64,000 bases of DNA from Utricularia gibba (lineage: Eukaryota; Streptophyta; Magnoliopsida; Lamiales; Lentibulariaceae), in contig CM007991.1 of the NCBI GenBank assembly GCA_002189035.1, positions 3,534,001 to 3,598,000 of the forward strand, written 5' to 3'. Position 1 is the stretch's first letter. Each line of letters starts with the position of its first letter. Below, in pieces: positions 23,050 to 35,561 of the stretch. Both the position numbers and the translations under genes were made by a program. The notes below the pieces were generated by a model. It was given only the letters and a program-made list of their open reading frames with translations. It did not search any database and was not told the DNA's origin.

Positions 23050-24198
23050 TCAGAATTCGTTCTTGTACCAGTACACGCCCTTGCTCGGGGAATGCTCCTC
23101 CTTCTCCACGTACAGGCATTCTCTGGCCTCCCTCCAAAGCGCCTTGTGGACGGGGGTGGGATCAAGCTTGTAGTAAGAGCCAAGGACCGGCTTGATGGCC
23201 CTGGTGGCCTCCATGGCATGGTAATGGGGCATCGTGGAGAAGAGGTGATGCGCCACATGTGTGTCTGTGATGTTGTGGAACACCTTGTTCAGCACCCCGT
23301 AGTCCCGATCCACGGTGGCGAGAGCTCCCCGGAGCCAATCCCACTCGGAGGAATCGTAGTGGGGGAGGGCCGGATGGGTGTGCTGCAGGTAGGTGATGAG
23401 GACGAGGAAGCCATTGACGACGAGCAGGGGAGCTCCATAGATGCAGAAGAGCCAGAGGAAGCCATTGGAGATAGCAGCACGGTAGAGGGTGAATACAGCA
23501 GCAAGAAGGCCTGCATCGGAGAGGAAGATCTGAAGCCGCTCCCGGTCGTTGTATATAGGGCCGTAAGGGTCGAAATGGCAGGCGAAACGATCATACGGCC
23601 GACCGGAGACATTGAACGCCAGATAGAGTGGCCATCCGAGAGTGAGCTGGATGACAAGGCCGAGAAGACGGCCTGGTGGATTGTTCATATACTTGGAGAA
23701 CCAGGAGATGTCTGACTTGGGCTTTGGGACAAACACCTCGTCTCTCTCGAGGGATCCGGTGTTGGAGTGGTGGCGCCGGTGGCTGTATTTCCAGGAGAAG
23801 TAGGGAACAAGGAGGGAAGAATGGAGGATGAGGCCGACAGTGTCATCAACCCACTGATAGTCACTAAAAGCATGGTGGCCACACTCATGAGCAATCACCC
23901 AAACTCCGGTGCAGACACAGCCTTGAACAGCCCAATAAACTGGCCAGGCGATGTAGATGTAAGGAGCAGGAAGCAGATGAATGTAGGTCACTGCAATGTA
24001 GTAGAGAGCAGCTACTATAACAAGATCATGAACCACATAGGAGAAGGATCTGATGAGTGATCTCTGAAAGCAGTGGGGTGGGATGGCTTTCTTAATGTCT
24101 CCCAGAGTGAATGCTGGCTTATCAACAGGTGCTTTCTGCAGGGCATTCTTCTTCAGTTCATCTTCTGAAGATAGAGCCACGCGTCCACCAGCGCCCAT
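23050..24198 (-). CDS. FAD2: Delta-12 oleate desaturase, endoplasmic reticulum (FAD2)
   Basis: Converts oleate to linoleate on phosphatidylcholine in the ER membrane, using cytochrome b5 as electron donor. The coding sequence is uninterrupted, as usual for FAD2, and encodes 382 residues. The start is the ATG at 24198 (MGAGGR, the classic FAD2 N-terminus); an in-frame TTG further upstream should not be used. The three di-iron histidine boxes are present: HECGHH, HRRHH and HVAHH. Several hydrophobic segments fit four transmembrane passes. The C-terminal YWYKNEF is an aromatic-rich ER retrieval signal of the type YNNKL, here ending in Glu-Phe. All family landmarks are intact, so it should be active. 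A long plus-strand frame across 23092-23715 is its antisense shadow. Confidence 0.97.
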   Translation of the reverse strand: MGAGGRVALSSEDELKKNALQKAPVDKPAFTLGDIKKAIPPHCFQRSLIRSFSYVVHDLVIVAALYYIAVTYIHLLPAPYIYIAWPVYWAVQGCVCTGVWVIAHECGHHAFSDYQWVDDTVGLILHSSLLVPYFSWKYSHRRHHSNTGSLERDEVFVPKPKSDISWFSKYMNNPPGRLLGLVIQLTLGWPLYLAFNVSGRPYDRFACHFDPYGPIYNDRERLQIFLSDAGLLAAVFTLYRAAISNGFLWLFCIYGAPLLVVNGFLVLITYLQHTHPALPHYDSSEWDWLRGALATVDRDYGVLNKVFHNITDTHVAHHLFSTMPHYHAMEATRAIKPVLGSYYKLDPTPVHKALWREARECLYVEKEEHSPSKGVYWYKNEF

Positions 24199-24962
24199 CT
24201 CCACTTGCTGCCCCTCGCCCAATTCAGCTAGCTTGTGAACAGAAGCACACAGTTTTTAACAACACCAAACAGAATCTTTGCATCAATTAAAAATGACACA
24301 GGATTAAAAGCTTCACAGTCAATCACTCAATTACAAAAAGAGAAGGATTCTTTTATCCAGAAGAAAACTACACCAGTCAAGATACAAACTTTGGGCACCT
24401 CTACGCGTGCTCATAAAGTCCAGAGGAATCGACATCAATAAGGGATGCTGATTCCTCCAGATTCGCACCTCAAAAAGGAGTTCTTTTCCGAACTTTGGAA
24501 TAAAGTCATAAACCGCTGCATGGTAATTTCAAACGGCTGTGAAAATTCCCAGTAACAGGAATATAAAGAAGAATCTATCCATGGAGATCCTAGAGTATTT
24601 AGCCCTACATGCAACCCCTGAAGCGGAAAAAACTGAAATCCGAATCGTGGGTCTTGAATGGAAACATTTTCAGACTACAGGCATTCATCCTATGAACACG
24701 AATTCAACATGCAGATGATAAAGCAATTAGAGATTCAGGAACTCTTCAGATCTACTAATCTCGTAACAATGTAGCGCCCAAAAAATAGAAAATATGAAGC
24801 AGTTTCTGTAGAGACTATCAAGAAAGCACCTGTTGGGAAAAATAGACAGCAAACAAACAACAATGCAACGGGTGGGGGATCGGCGAAAAAGTGAAGTGGC
24901 GTTACCGGCCAAGAGCTGAGAGAGCCTCAAAGAAGAGGGAGGGGGAAAGGGAATCCATACCC
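24199..24962 (-). other. FAD2 5' UTR with probable leader intron
   Basis: FAD2 genes typically carry one large intron in the 5' UTR. Here a donor-like GTATGG lies at about 24957-24962 after TTTAAAGG, and an acceptor-like CACAAG precedes the ATG by about 30 bases. No open frame of interest lies between them. The intron is inferred and not proven. Confidence 0.45.
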
Positions 24963-25523
24963 TTTAAAGAAACCAGCCACGGATCTCCTCACGTGACGCA
25001 GAGGCCCTTGGCCCAGCCGCGACAACGAAGCTGAGTCCAATAAACGAATTTGATATAATTTTCACTTTTTGTATGGTGACGGAGAAGAAGACATAGCATT
25101 ACGTCGTGGCAGATCCTCCTCCACCGCCATAACCGCCCGCACCTCTCCCAACTTCCATTGGCAGCACGCTTGCATTTATGTTGGTGGCCGGAAGTGAAAG
25201 ATGCAGCGATCCACCCCGTCTTCTTCACATGCATTACTGAAGCATTGATGGAGGCCAGCCCGAATCCCTAACTCATGCGGAACCCAAAATGGGTAGGGCG
25301 AAATCCACAAGGAAGAGTCGAGGAATGATTAAGGAGACGTTTATTCCGTGTCCGAATTCTAAAACTCAAGAAACTTCTCCATAACTCAAAGAAGAAAGCT
25401 CGCATTTTCTACTGATTGTCTTGCAGATTATAGTTGAAGATGATCGAACCTTTTTGTCTTGTTTCAAGGATGTAATCTAAAAGGAAGCAACTTGGGTAGA
25501 TTACAAGTGAAAAGGAATCGTCA
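24963..25523. other. FAD2 promoter region and C3H gene 3' UTR
   Basis: Upstream region of FAD2 and probable 3' untranslated region of the CCCH gene. No gene is seen. Confidence 0.5.
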
Positions 25524-27204
25524 TCAGAAACCACCAAGCCGACGCAATTCCTCTGCACCATGAGCAAAGTGGCACCTCTCAGCAAAGGTGCAAGATCCTT
25601 TCGCGAAATTCTCGCACAGCTTTGTCTTGAAATTGCTGCTACCTACACCCGCTGATGGGTTCTTCAATCCTCCTAATCCCATGGACGGTGTACTACTGAC
25701 GCTCATGATCAGCTCCTGAACCATCTGGCTAGCTTCTTTGATCTGATCAAATGAGCCCTCCAGCTCGATGTTCCGGGAATTTGGGTCTGTACCGTGGTCT
25801 CTTACTGAAAGCCTGACACCGGTTAACCTGCATATTTGCTTTGAGTTCACCCCGCCCTTGCCAATCACAGCTCCGGCCAGTGAGGCATCAATGCTGATGG
25901 TGGCGGTGGCAGAGGCTCCAAAGCCTGCTGCGCCTTTATTTGGATCTCTGGCTGCAAATCTCCCAAGGAAACCACGAGCATCTTCGTGCACGGGGATGCT
26001 TGGCTTCCCAAGTTCCTCCTCACCATGTGCAAAATGGCACTTGTCCCCAAACTTGCAACCTTCTGGTGTGCCAAATCTGTTGCACAAGCGTGTCTTCACA
26101 GCTGGTGGGCAAGACAGATCTTGAAAGGGTGGTGCTCCTACAGAATTTCGATGAGGCACTTGAAGGGCAGGGTTACTGCCAAGCAGTTGAGTAACTGCTT
26201 TGAGACCACCAGGCACATAATGCAAGAAGTGGCATCCCTCCCCAAAAGGGCAGCCAGAAATACTGCAGGCACATAACACATGCACGATATGTTACAAGTT
26301 TACGGAAAAAGAGCCTAAAATGTTCGAAATTTAGTGCCTCAGAAAGACAAACCTAAAAGACATGATAGCTCAATAACAGTAGACCCAAATATAATCAACT
26401 TAGGAATGACTAAAATCCAAATTGATCTTCTCAGAAATCCATTCAAATCAATCATGGGTAATTCACTCTTCGAACCTCAGTGCCTTGCTAAAATCAATGT
26501 CAAACACCCGGTAAAAAAGCAAAAGCCGTCATTATCACATTGGAAGGGTCTACTGTGTAACAAACTCTGATTCCAACCTATTAGTAGTACAGATGTTTGA
26601 TACAAGTCATACCATAATCTTCATCCCACTTTTCTGCCATTAGCAAACATCAACTTGCTACTGATTTTTAGATGAGTTAAGATTAGAACCTGAAAAACTT
26701 TGTGCATGGCTTCGATTTGCTTCCTATACCACTTGTAAAGGACTCCATTTCTGTTGCAGAAAATTAATAATCTTCCTCAGTTTCTATTATTTTGAGCCGT
26801 TAACCTGAGCTAAATAAATTTGTCATCTTATCATGATTATTCGTTTTCAACCGTTTTTTCATCTCAGAAATCTTGCTTACAGGATATCGTCGCTCATTAT
26901 AAATCACAAGTGACAAAGATACATAAATTTACATAGAACTATGAACTCCGAACAAAAAAAGATTAAAAACCAAAAGAAAACACCAACAAAACATAATCAG
27001 CTTCATAAAGGAGTAAAGCGGCAACAGTTTTTGCATCCAGCAAAGAACCATTTTTGTCCCAAAAAACGACCTAATCCTTCGAATAAAAGGCGTATATAAA
27101 ACAAAAATGCAGTGAAAATAACCTGGCTTCGGTCTCTTGACACCACCATCTCCATTGAGCTCACTATCGTCCCTAGTTCGCTTTTTCTCCACGCCGAACT
27201 CCAT
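25524..27204 (-). CDS. CCCH zinc-finger and KH-domain RNA-binding protein (C3H14/C3H52-like)
   Basis: A predicted nuclear/cytoplasmic RNA-binding protein of the plant tandem CCCH-KH group. Exons: 27123-27204, 26690-26750, 25524-26262 (293 residues). Three zinc fingers are visible: CX8CX5CX3H split over exons 2 and 3 (C..GCPFGEGCHFLH), CX8CX5CX3H (CNRFGTPEGCKFGDKCHFAH) and a C-terminal CX7CX5CX3H (CENFAKGSCTFAERCHFAH). Between fingers two and three is a KH domain with the GKGG loop (ISIDASLAGAVIGKGG) and a matching C-terminal helix. The first exon is basic (MEFGVEKKRTRDD). All phases agree. The order ZnF-ZnF-KH-ZnF matches Arabidopsis C3H14 and C3H52, and the length is slightly shorter. The upstream flank has TGGGCC elements near 27400 and 27431. 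Confidence 0.95.
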
Positions 27205-28707
27205 AGAAACAAAAAAAAGGAAAAAAAAAAACCTTCCTGCTCCAATCCAACAACACAACTCCTAAACCCAGAAAGCCACCAAGGAAGAACCGGTAACGCC
27301 GCAGAGTAGAAGAAACGGCCGGGAAGATATACAAAACAGAAGCCCTAGAACCTCCGCGTTACCCAAAGACGAATTTACTATTTGCCGCTTGGGCTTCCCT
27401 GGGCCTCTATTGGACTTCAATAAAGGATGTTGGGCCCACCGCCAGTCAATTCCAAATCCAGATTCCATCGAGTCCCAAAATCATCATCTTGGGCTTGGCT
27501 AATATTGGGCGGATGACAATGTGTTTTAATTTGCTAATTACTGAATAGTAATGTTAATAATTTATATAAAAATTAGTAATTTAAAAAATTATGATAACAT
27601 TTCATAATAATTTATTTAATAAATATTATTTATTACGTATTTAATAAAAAAATTATACTTATATTGATATACAATACTACTGAAATATTATAATAAATAT
27701 TTGAATTGAAATTTTTTGAGATAGAAAGAGAAAATTGTATTTTATTATCATCCTATCAACTAAATTAATCTGATAAATAGGTTTGTATTTCAAAATAAAA
27801 ATTTGTCTGAATATCTAATCCAACAACATTTTAACATCATACTAAGTGAACCCTTAATCCCGTTTAACATCTTTTAATTATATGAAAAATTCCAAGTTTT
27901 TATGAATAAAAAGATGAGGTAGGGCTGGACCAATGAATTGGAGCCACGTGCCAAGAGGATCAAAAACACCATTTCCACAACTTTTTATTGTGAGGAATGA
28001 GTTCCAAAGGAATTTCCATGCCCTCTATTTGACATTCAAGTTTAGGGGAAGAAACTATGGGTGCAAGGAGCCCTTCACTTTATGTTATACAACACATTTT
28101 AATCATATCTTGATAAGATTTATTATTCAATACTTTATATTAAGTTTTACTAATAAGTTTATTATTTAATTGTTAAATCATGATGAAAATTCATCTCCCA
28201 CATAAATTTAATTAATATCATTATTCAAAAAACACAATTATACTTCAAACACGATTAAAGAGTGATTGCTTTTTGGGAATATTTTTTAATTATAATGTTT
28301 TGTGTCAAATATATAATAATTAATATTTTTTAATAATATTCTTTATTATATTTATTTATTTATTTATTAAAACCAATGTAAAAATTTAAATTTTCTACAT
28401 TTCAATTATACCACCTTATAAACCAAGCACAGAGGTTTTCAAAGCGTTGACCTTATCATTTGACCCTTTTTAATTTAAAGTGTCCACGTGGTTAACCAAT
28501 AAATTAATTTTATTTTAAATAGAATATCCCGTATTTTTTTAACAAAAAAAAAAAACTGATTTAACTTCAATGAGTTTTTCACTAGGAACAAGAGGGGTAG
28601 GGTGCAGGTGTGTTCTTCAGTACATTTGATTGCACACACAAGCACTGCCATCCCTCACAGTGATGAGTCTTGGGGGTGGGGAAGGTGAACCCTCCCTCCA
28701 GGCGTCC
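27205..28707. other. AT-rich spacer with C3H promoter elements
   Basis: The first 300 bases are the C3H promoter with TGGGCC at 27400-27405 and TGGGCCC at 27431-27437. The rest is very AT-rich, with TTTA repeats near 28350-28365. No gene is supported; a 78-codon plus-strand frame at 27933 looks random. Confidence 0.6.
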
Positions 28708-29793
28708 TCAACTCCGGTAGCTTATCCTGGCCGAGCAGGAACACTTGTCGCGATCTTCACACAGGGACTGCGTGGAGAAAAGATGAGAAACCGATACAGA
28801 GAAGCCACTTTTGAGAAGGGGGAAGGAGGGAAGACGTACCTTAACTTGGGTTTGAAGATCCTTGATGTAGTCTACAGCCAGTTCCAGCATATCGCAGGTG
28901 TTGGTTTGCTGATACAGGATACAGTTTTGGAGGGTTGGATTCATGTGCAGAAATGGTTTAGCAGAAGAGTGAATGATTTGAGTGCGTGTGTGTGTACCTT
29001 GTCCATGTTGGGGACGAGCTCTTGCAGTTTCCTCATCCTCTCGCTGATCTTCGTTCGCCTGACTCTCTCTGCGATGCTTCGTGGGTGGGTCGCGCAGCCC
29101 CTTCTTGCTCGTATCTTGCACGGGACTGAATCTTGCAGCAGCTTTTCGAATGATTCTTTGGGAAAACTCAGGTGACGGGGTAAAGTCCCGGATTCACTTC
29201 CCTGCTACAAGATTCAATCTTTTTAGCGGATCCCGGAAAGTAAAAACACTAAGAATGGATGGATAACCGCGGACCTGATTGTCATCGTCTAAGAATCCAT
29301 TGAGAAAATCGTCTGATAACAGCAACGAATTCGAATTCGAATCTTCCCAAGAAAAGCGGTTGCCCCCTGTTCCTGTAGGGAAGGTTCCGATCCCTCTCAA
29401 ATGCCCCAGCTCTGTGGAGAGGCAAGAACTCAGTCTGCTTCATGATCAACAGAGAAAAAGGATGGATTTGGGGTTACCGTTTTCCAGGTTAATATCCGCC
29501 AACAGTCCCGCCGGCGAACTGCTATAGCGGATGAGACCAGAGGAGCCGCTCCCACTGCTCTCAACCTCGCTGCCCCAGAACGAATTCTCTCGAGGAATCA
29601 TCTGCGGAAGCGGCGGCTCCGTCTTTCGCGGAGGCGGCGGAGCGAACAACTCTGCTAAATCATCTGATTCATAGGGAGAATCCTTCCGGGGACTCCCTAA
29701 AAGGCTCACAAGATACGAACTTGGAGCAGAGCAGTAGCGCGTCAAACCAGAGGAACCCATCTGGGCACTTCGCTGATTCTCGTTGTTCATCAT
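28708..29793 (-). CDS. bHLH transcription factor (bHLH122/128/129/130, FBH-like)
   Basis: A basic helix-loop-helix factor of the group whose members activate CONSTANS (FBH proteins) or act in guard cells (AKS). Exons: 29478-29793, 29275-29411, 28998-29201, 28840-28908, 28708-28767 (261 residues). The ATG at 29793 is chosen; an upstream TTG is not a start. The N-terminus has the family repeats [13 protein letters not shown] and [16 protein letters not shown]. The bHLH lies in exons 3-4: basic region [19 protein letters not shown], helix 1 and loop [10 protein letters not shown], helix 2 [21 protein letters not shown]. The block [17 protein letters not shown] just before it is diagnostic for this subgroup, as is the C-terminal CSCS. 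All phases agree and no defects are seen. Confidence 0.95.
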
Positions 29794-30469
29794 CAATGGA
29801 ACACAGGAAGAAGAAGAAGAGATGATGGATGAATCAGACTGAAACCACTTCAGTCACAAACAGAAACGTGAAGGAGCAAAAAAGTGGAGACAGCAATCAC
29901 CATAGCTTAGCTTAAAATGGATGGGTTCTGTGCATCTGCGATAACATCACAGGAATTAAAAAAAAAAGGAAAAAAAACAGAATTAAAGAAGAAGATATGA
30001 CTGTGTCAGAACGTTTTTATGAAGCGACAACACACACCCGCCAAAAAAAAAACATATTTTTTTTTACAAATATAACAGTTTTTCCAGAACACTTCTTTAA
30101 AAAGAATAATTGTGATATTATTTTAATATTTCACCAAATTGAATACAGGGCGACGTGGCGCGCTGTCCACCCCACATTTCTCGGATATGAATGAATATTC
30201 ATCCTGATTTTCTACCATGAAAAATAAAATAAAACAAATTAATTTTAGAAAAATATGTTGGATAAATAGATTCATTTCAATCTATTTATAGAAAGAGATT
30301 TGAGCCAGATACGATGGTCGGTGTGTCTTTGGGCAAGCCCAGGTTCATTCGACAGTGACTTTTACATTTTATTTATTTATTTTTATTCCAAACATAAAAT
30401 GTGTTAGAAAATACATATATTTGTGGAGGGGTTGGAAATGTATATAATAGTTATAAAAGTTTAATGAAG
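29794..30469. other. AT-rich spacer upstream of the bHLH gene
   Basis: Contains the bHLH leader and promoter on the left and AT-rich sequence up to about 30460. No gene is seen. Confidence 0.55.
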
Positions 30470-30600
30470 TGGGCCGGCCTCCTGAGTTAGGATAAGATGT
30501 CCGGCCCATTCTCTGGGCCCACTATGCTGCGGAGGTGTGCACGCGTCGCGTCGATGGCGTCGGTATATAAAGGTGTCGTGACACGTCACCGGACTTTAAC
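30470..30600 (+). promoter_or_regulatory. Promoter-like cluster (TGGGCC, TATA, ACGT box) without an obvious gene
   Basis: TGGGCC at 30470-30475, GGCCCA at 30503-30508 and TGGGCCC at 30514-30520 are followed by TATATAAAG at 30564-30572 and a TGACACGTCA box at 30579-30588. Order and spacing resemble a plus-strand Pol II promoter. No recognised gene follows before the convergent glycosidase. Motif evidence only. Confidence 0.35.
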
Positions 30601-30892
30601 GGAAAGCGTTCAGAGCTGTCGGGCCCCTAATTTGGATCTGTCGACGCCAGATCTCGGGCTCGATTCCGGCGTCCATGGGCGTCGTGAGATTTCTTGGGGC
30701 ATTGAATTTGATCAGAAAGCGTTGATCGGGGCGATCCCACAGTCGCCATTGGGCTCCGATAGAGTGAATCTAAGCAAAAATGGTCTCCCCGGTGGCATTC
30801 CGGACTTGTTCACGGCGGGGGAGAAATTCCGACGCAGCGTTCATCGGTTACTTGGACCACTTGTATGGAAATTGATAGGAAGACAGATCTAA
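30497..30892 (+). CDS. Possible small ORF, 131 codons, no recognised family
   Basis: A GC-richer open frame (ATG 30497; alternative ATG 30554) ends at 30892, 37 bases short of the convergent glycosidase stop codon. It has no domain that I recognise and low-complexity composition. The TATA-like element lies inside the frame, so if the promoter is real the translated part would have to start later. It may be a non-coding first exon, a decayed gene end or chance. Confidence 0.2.
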   Translation: MSGPFSGPTMLRRCARVASMASVYKGVVTRHRTLTESVQSCRAPNLDLSTPDLGLDSGVHGRREISWGIEFDQKALIGAIPQSPLGSDRVNLSKNGLPGGIPDLFTAGEKFRRSVHRLLGPLVWKLIGRQI

Positions 30893-30929
30893 ACGGCTTC
30901 ATTGGATTTGTATTCGTTCTTCAAAAGAT

Positions 30930-33900
30930 CTAAGAAGTAATGTTGAAATATACAGTGTAGGACTGATCAGTCAGGCTTAGGAGGGGGACGAGAACGAAGT
31001 TTCTCTGCATTCCTCTTGCCATAAAACTGATGGGGTGGTACTCCGCGAACCCTTTTCCGAAATCAAAACTCGCTGCCTTTTTGGATTCCTTGTCGCCCGC
31101 TTCCGCGATGCATTTCAATATGATTGTTGTTCCGTTGTTTTCGCTGTCGGTGGAAAAGTAGCAGCCTTTTTTATCAGCGGCCTCCAGCGAAACCCTTCCC
31201 TTCTGTCCGTCGATGCTATCTACCAATTCGAAAAGGGTGCCCTTTCCGGAACTTGTTTCTGGGTTTGCGATTTCTAGTTGATTGCCTTCCCCCAGATGAC
31301 TGACGGCGAGGCCCGGTAAATTGAATGGCTCTAATTGCACTTTTCGTCCGATTGGGCTATTGGGTTCCGTGAAATTCAATTGCTTTATGTCTTGCACGAT
31401 GAGCCTAAACGTGGCGGCAATGGCGGGATTGGTTTCGGGCTCAGGCAGGGTTTCCATTGTTAACTTGCCGCCGGAGTTTGTGAGGAAGAGATTGGAATTG
31501 GTGCGTGGTTGCGCTAGGGAGATCAATTGGGAGTTGAGTTCGCGAGGGATTGGAATGATCCAATCTGAAAATGAGGTGGCTGAGACTGCGTTTATGTCCC
31601 AATCGCCATCCGTCAGGCCAGCAAGAAGATAGGAGCCGTAGAGTAATGCATGGAGAGAAGCATACTCAGGGCGATCATCTGGGAAAAGGTAACCATCAAG
31701 AATTTCTTAAGCTATGGCTCAAATGAATGAAGCTACTCTTCCCGCATCAATGAATCCAAGAACTCACCTTTGATCGCCTCTGTTCTCAAGCTAATGGGAA
31801 ATTCCAACGACAGTTTGTCTTCCGGAACCCATTTCCTTGTCAGTTGAAGCGAGCTTCCTGCAACATGATGACGAGTCACGTTGTTTTTGGATTCTAGGAA
31901 TCGCGATCATATTTGAAACTCGAAATTTACCGGGTGATGGTAATGGCAGATCCTGGCCATTCAAGGTTGCTTTGGCGCCAGGGGACGCTGCCCAAATCGG
32001 TACACGAAAATTTACTGTTGCCTCCCTTGTCTCTGCTTTCTGTTGGTCATAAAAGATATATCTTGATCTTGGTAAACGTGAAGGGGAGATCTGAAAGAAC
32101 GAACCTCCATCCGGCTGAACGTGAAGGTGACAAGCAGACGAGGATTCCATGAAACCGAGGGATCAACATGCTGTGCAATTACCATGTTCCCTCCTCTCCA
32201 TTTGATGGTACTGCTGATGTACTGGATGATGTAGAGTGCAGGAACAGGCCCCTGTTCTTCAAAGTAGATCGAATCACCCAATTTCGAGAATGATTCCACC
32301 GCTGGTTCATATGCACATCAGAGTATCTAAATTTCTGCATGCTCAGTAGGTAACTTGCTCTCTGTAATTTTTTTTCAGACATACCAGTGCCATAGCAGCA
32401 CCAAAATGACTCAAATTTGGTTCCCCATTTGTGGTAGCTTACAGCCTTGGAGCTTCCAGGAGCAAGAGGAAGCTGGTAGAGTGTCACCCCTGGCTCTGTT
32501 CCCCGTTGAATGCTTAATATTCCATTCGTCAAAGCTCTCTCATAGTAATCAGCATAAGCCATCCCTTTTGTCCAGCGAAAAAGGTTCCTGGAAACCTGCA
32601 GTAGTTCATATGGAGTCAATCTCTATCATTCTTAAGTAGCTGAAAATGCTTTCAGAAAACCTTCAGCATGTTGTAAGTTGTGCAAGTTTCTTCATTCTCG
32701 GATCCTAAAGTATCAGCCAGATGCTTTGGCTCCGTCCTACATAGGATCTTCACTTTTTCAGAAGGTGATCAGGAGCATATACTTGTTGAGGTTTTCCCTA
32801 CCAGAATTCGCCCCTGGATGTTCCTCCTGTGGCGTATGAATGAGAGGAGTTAACTATTTCCATGAAGAATTCCCCAATTTCCTGGTGATGGTAGGCGCAG
32901 CAGCCAGCTCAGAACATGATATACTGTTGGATTGAAGTTGAAGAGATGAATGCAACCTTATACAGATGTTCCCCGGTGATTTCATACCGCCGTTGCGATC
33001 CGATAACAATCGGAATGTGGCTGTTGGCGTGGAAACCAGATAGCTCGTCGGTCTACACGGAAACACGAGAAATGCTTACACTAAGGATTGAGGAGTGTAC
33101 ATGAACAGGGAGATACCTTAAGAGCAAGCATTCCAAGAAAGCAGGGCTTGTCAAAGAGATGAGCCAATACCAAGTGCTTTTCATCTCCCTGTGAGGTCAC
33201 ATGCATACAACACTATATGATCAGTTTCAAGCTCAAGAGAAGGAGAGGTGAAAGAGTTGAGTTCTGCACCGTTATACTATACAGCCTGTAGAGGACATCG
33301 TTCATTCCTCCAAACTCTTCATTCAGGGTGTCCCAGTGCCTTTCAATGGAGTATCTGCTTATGACATTCTGCACGCGTGCGTAGAAGTAATCGACCATCC
33401 ATGTCACCATCTTTAGAGCTCCCTGGTTTCCGGCGAGGGTGTACTGGTCAATCAGGCCGGTCATGATCTGAAGAATGCTTCAGGTTACTGATCAGGAACT
33501 TGAGTTTGATATAGATGGAGTAGCATCTTGCCTTATGAACTGTATAGTATGGAGCCCAGACTGGCGTTAAAGCTTCCAGGCGATCGAAGAAATCGGAGGG
33601 GAAGGCGGAGAGATAACCTGTTCCAATCTTCTTCTGGCATTCAGATAAAGCTGAGACAACTGCATCCATCTTCTTCTTCAGGATGTTATTGTGAGTGCTA
33701 GCCCACATCATCGCTGTGGCGCTCATGTAATGGCCTTGAGAAGAAGGTACTTTTTAGAAAAACAGAGCAGAAACGAATTCCAAGTATGTGAAGGAAGCAA
33801 ACAAACAAACAAACAAACCAACGAAATGGCCGCGGAGTTCAATTTCCGGCCCCTCCCAGCCGCCATACGGCTCGGAGGGAGCTTCCAGGCCTGCGTTCTT

Positions 33901-34296
33901 CCTGAAACTCCACACCAGTCTGTCAACATCGAGCATCAAGAGGTACTCCAAGTTGGTATTCTGAGCACGACTGTGCATTGAATTGGGCTCCAATCTCACA
34001 TCATGGAGTGATATCTCTTTGAGCAGCCCACTTACAGGTGAGAACAGAAAAGAGTTCTTGATCTTCCTGTACACCATCGCCCAGCTCTGATCACTCTTAT
34101 CTTTCAGATTCTTCCTGGGAAGCAGATCCCTCCAAGTGGAATCTTCAGAAGGCGTTAGATGGTAATGTGACTGGGAATTAATCTCCCCTTTGAAAGTGTG
34201 ATCCGCCGTGAAAGTATTACTGCACTGTTTACACAACACAGATCTCCATATCAGGGATGAAGAGGCAAGCATCAAGAGCATTGCCCAAGATCCCAT
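30930..34296 (-). CDS. DUF1680 / GH127-type beta-L-arabinofuranosidase-like protein
   Basis: A secreted glycosidase-like protein of the DUF1680 family, whose bacterial members remove beta-L-arabinofuranose; the plant substrate is not established. Exons: 33819-34296, 33532-33734, 33270-33467, 33117-33188, 32957-33052, 32802-32881, 32661-32736, 32385-32595, 32105-32301, 31931-32039, 31768-31857, 30930-31678 (852 residues). The ATG at 34296 gives a clear signal peptide (MGSWAMLLMLASSSLIW). Conserved blocks are LLMLDVDRLVWSFR, YGGWEGP, GGMNDVLYRLY, HIPIVIGSQRRYEITG, ENEETCTTYNMLK, MAYADYYERALTNG and FWCCYGT. The Cys-rich WCCYGT segment and the Glu before TCTTYN match the proposed catalytic Cys/Glu of GH127. 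A C-terminal beta-rich domain follows. Intron 2 has a GC donor (AAG|GCAAGA). Exon 9 begins Ala-Val-Glu where relatives have Gly-Ile-Glu. All phases agree. Confidence 0.93.
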
Positions 34297-35561
34297 TTTT
34301 CTTGAGTGGGAACACACACCTCACGAGCCCCAGCTAAATCCTTTGTGAATCCAAACCACCAACTCTGGATTGAAACAAGACAAAAACCAGTAATGATAAA
34401 AAGCAAGAGAGAGACCAGCCGCGCGCGCGACAAGACAAACAAAGCTTTCTTAACTGGAACAACTCTTTTTTACTTACTTCCTTCGATTCTTACCGCAGTA
34501 ACAAAAGTGTTACTGGTTCGGCCGGAGTTGGTTCGGCCTTCTCTTTCAAGCGGGCCAGGATTCCCAGCATTCCGATGGGCACATGGAGAAGAGAATGCCA
34601 ACAGCGAATCCATGTTCCATGATGAACACGTCACTCAGCCTTTTTCATTTTTAAGTAATATCCCACTCATTTATTAAATTTTACCAAATATATTGAAACT
34701 GACTTTTATTATTATATATTTATTTTTAATAAATCATGTTTATATTGAAAAAGCACATGGTCTCAACTCTCAACTGTCACGGGTCCATTTCTATAGCAAT
34801 AATTGTGTAGGCTAATTAGGGTCACATGGGGGTAGCCTCACCAATAAAAGTTAGATGGCATAATTAATTAATTAATTTCAATTATCCAAATTTAATTGCG
34901 TGGTTTATTTTGAAAAATGATTATATTCAGTAATAATATTTTATTTATGTATGCGATATAAAAATTTATGAATGGTTATTTTTTAAACACCTATCGTGTT
35001 TCAATGATTGTGGTGCTTTGTTTGGTCGAATGAATTCCACAAACTAAAAGCTTAAGACAACTGAAATAAGACCAATTGAAGCCCGAAAGTTGAGAAAATT
35101 TCAGATTTCGGATTAAACCGAAAAGCCGAAATTTTGAAGGGATAGATCAAAAGTTATAGAAAATAATGAGAATTTTTATTTATATCATTTAGGTAGTGTT
35201 TGATTGATGGGAATTGCATAAAATGAGTTTAATTTGATTTGATTTAAATAAAAATAATATAGTGGAATTAAAAAAAACCCGTGTAATCTGGGATATATTT
35301 AAAACTATCAAGTAAATATACTATGATTTATAATTACATTTTTAGATATAGTTGACATTAAAATTTGTTTTGAATAAAAAGTATCTGAAATTTCGTGAAA
35401 TTTGAGCAAAATAAAAAAGATTAATTGGAGGAGGCAAAGCTTCTTGCATTTTGGCAACAGACGTGGAGTCTCAAGATCTGGGAGTTAAAAAAATGGATCA
35501 CGATGCTGGGAGATCCGGAAACCAGAGAGTTAAAGAGAACCAAGCACAAGCAGGGTAATGT
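34297..35561. other. Spacer upstream of the glycosidase and downstream of the AP2 gene
   Basis: The glycosidase leader and promoter are on the left. AT-rich sequence without coding signal runs from 34640 to about 35450. No gene is seen. Confidence 0.6.

Noticed and set aside
23092-23715. 207-codon plus-strand open frame
   Set aside because: It is entirely antisense to FAD2, whose GC-rich codons leave the opposite strand open. No domain and no independent start signal.
30930-34296. GC and non-consensus splice sites of the glycosidase as signs of a pseudogene
   Set aside because: All twelve exons join in frame to an 852-residue protein with conserved catalytic region, so the gene appears functional.
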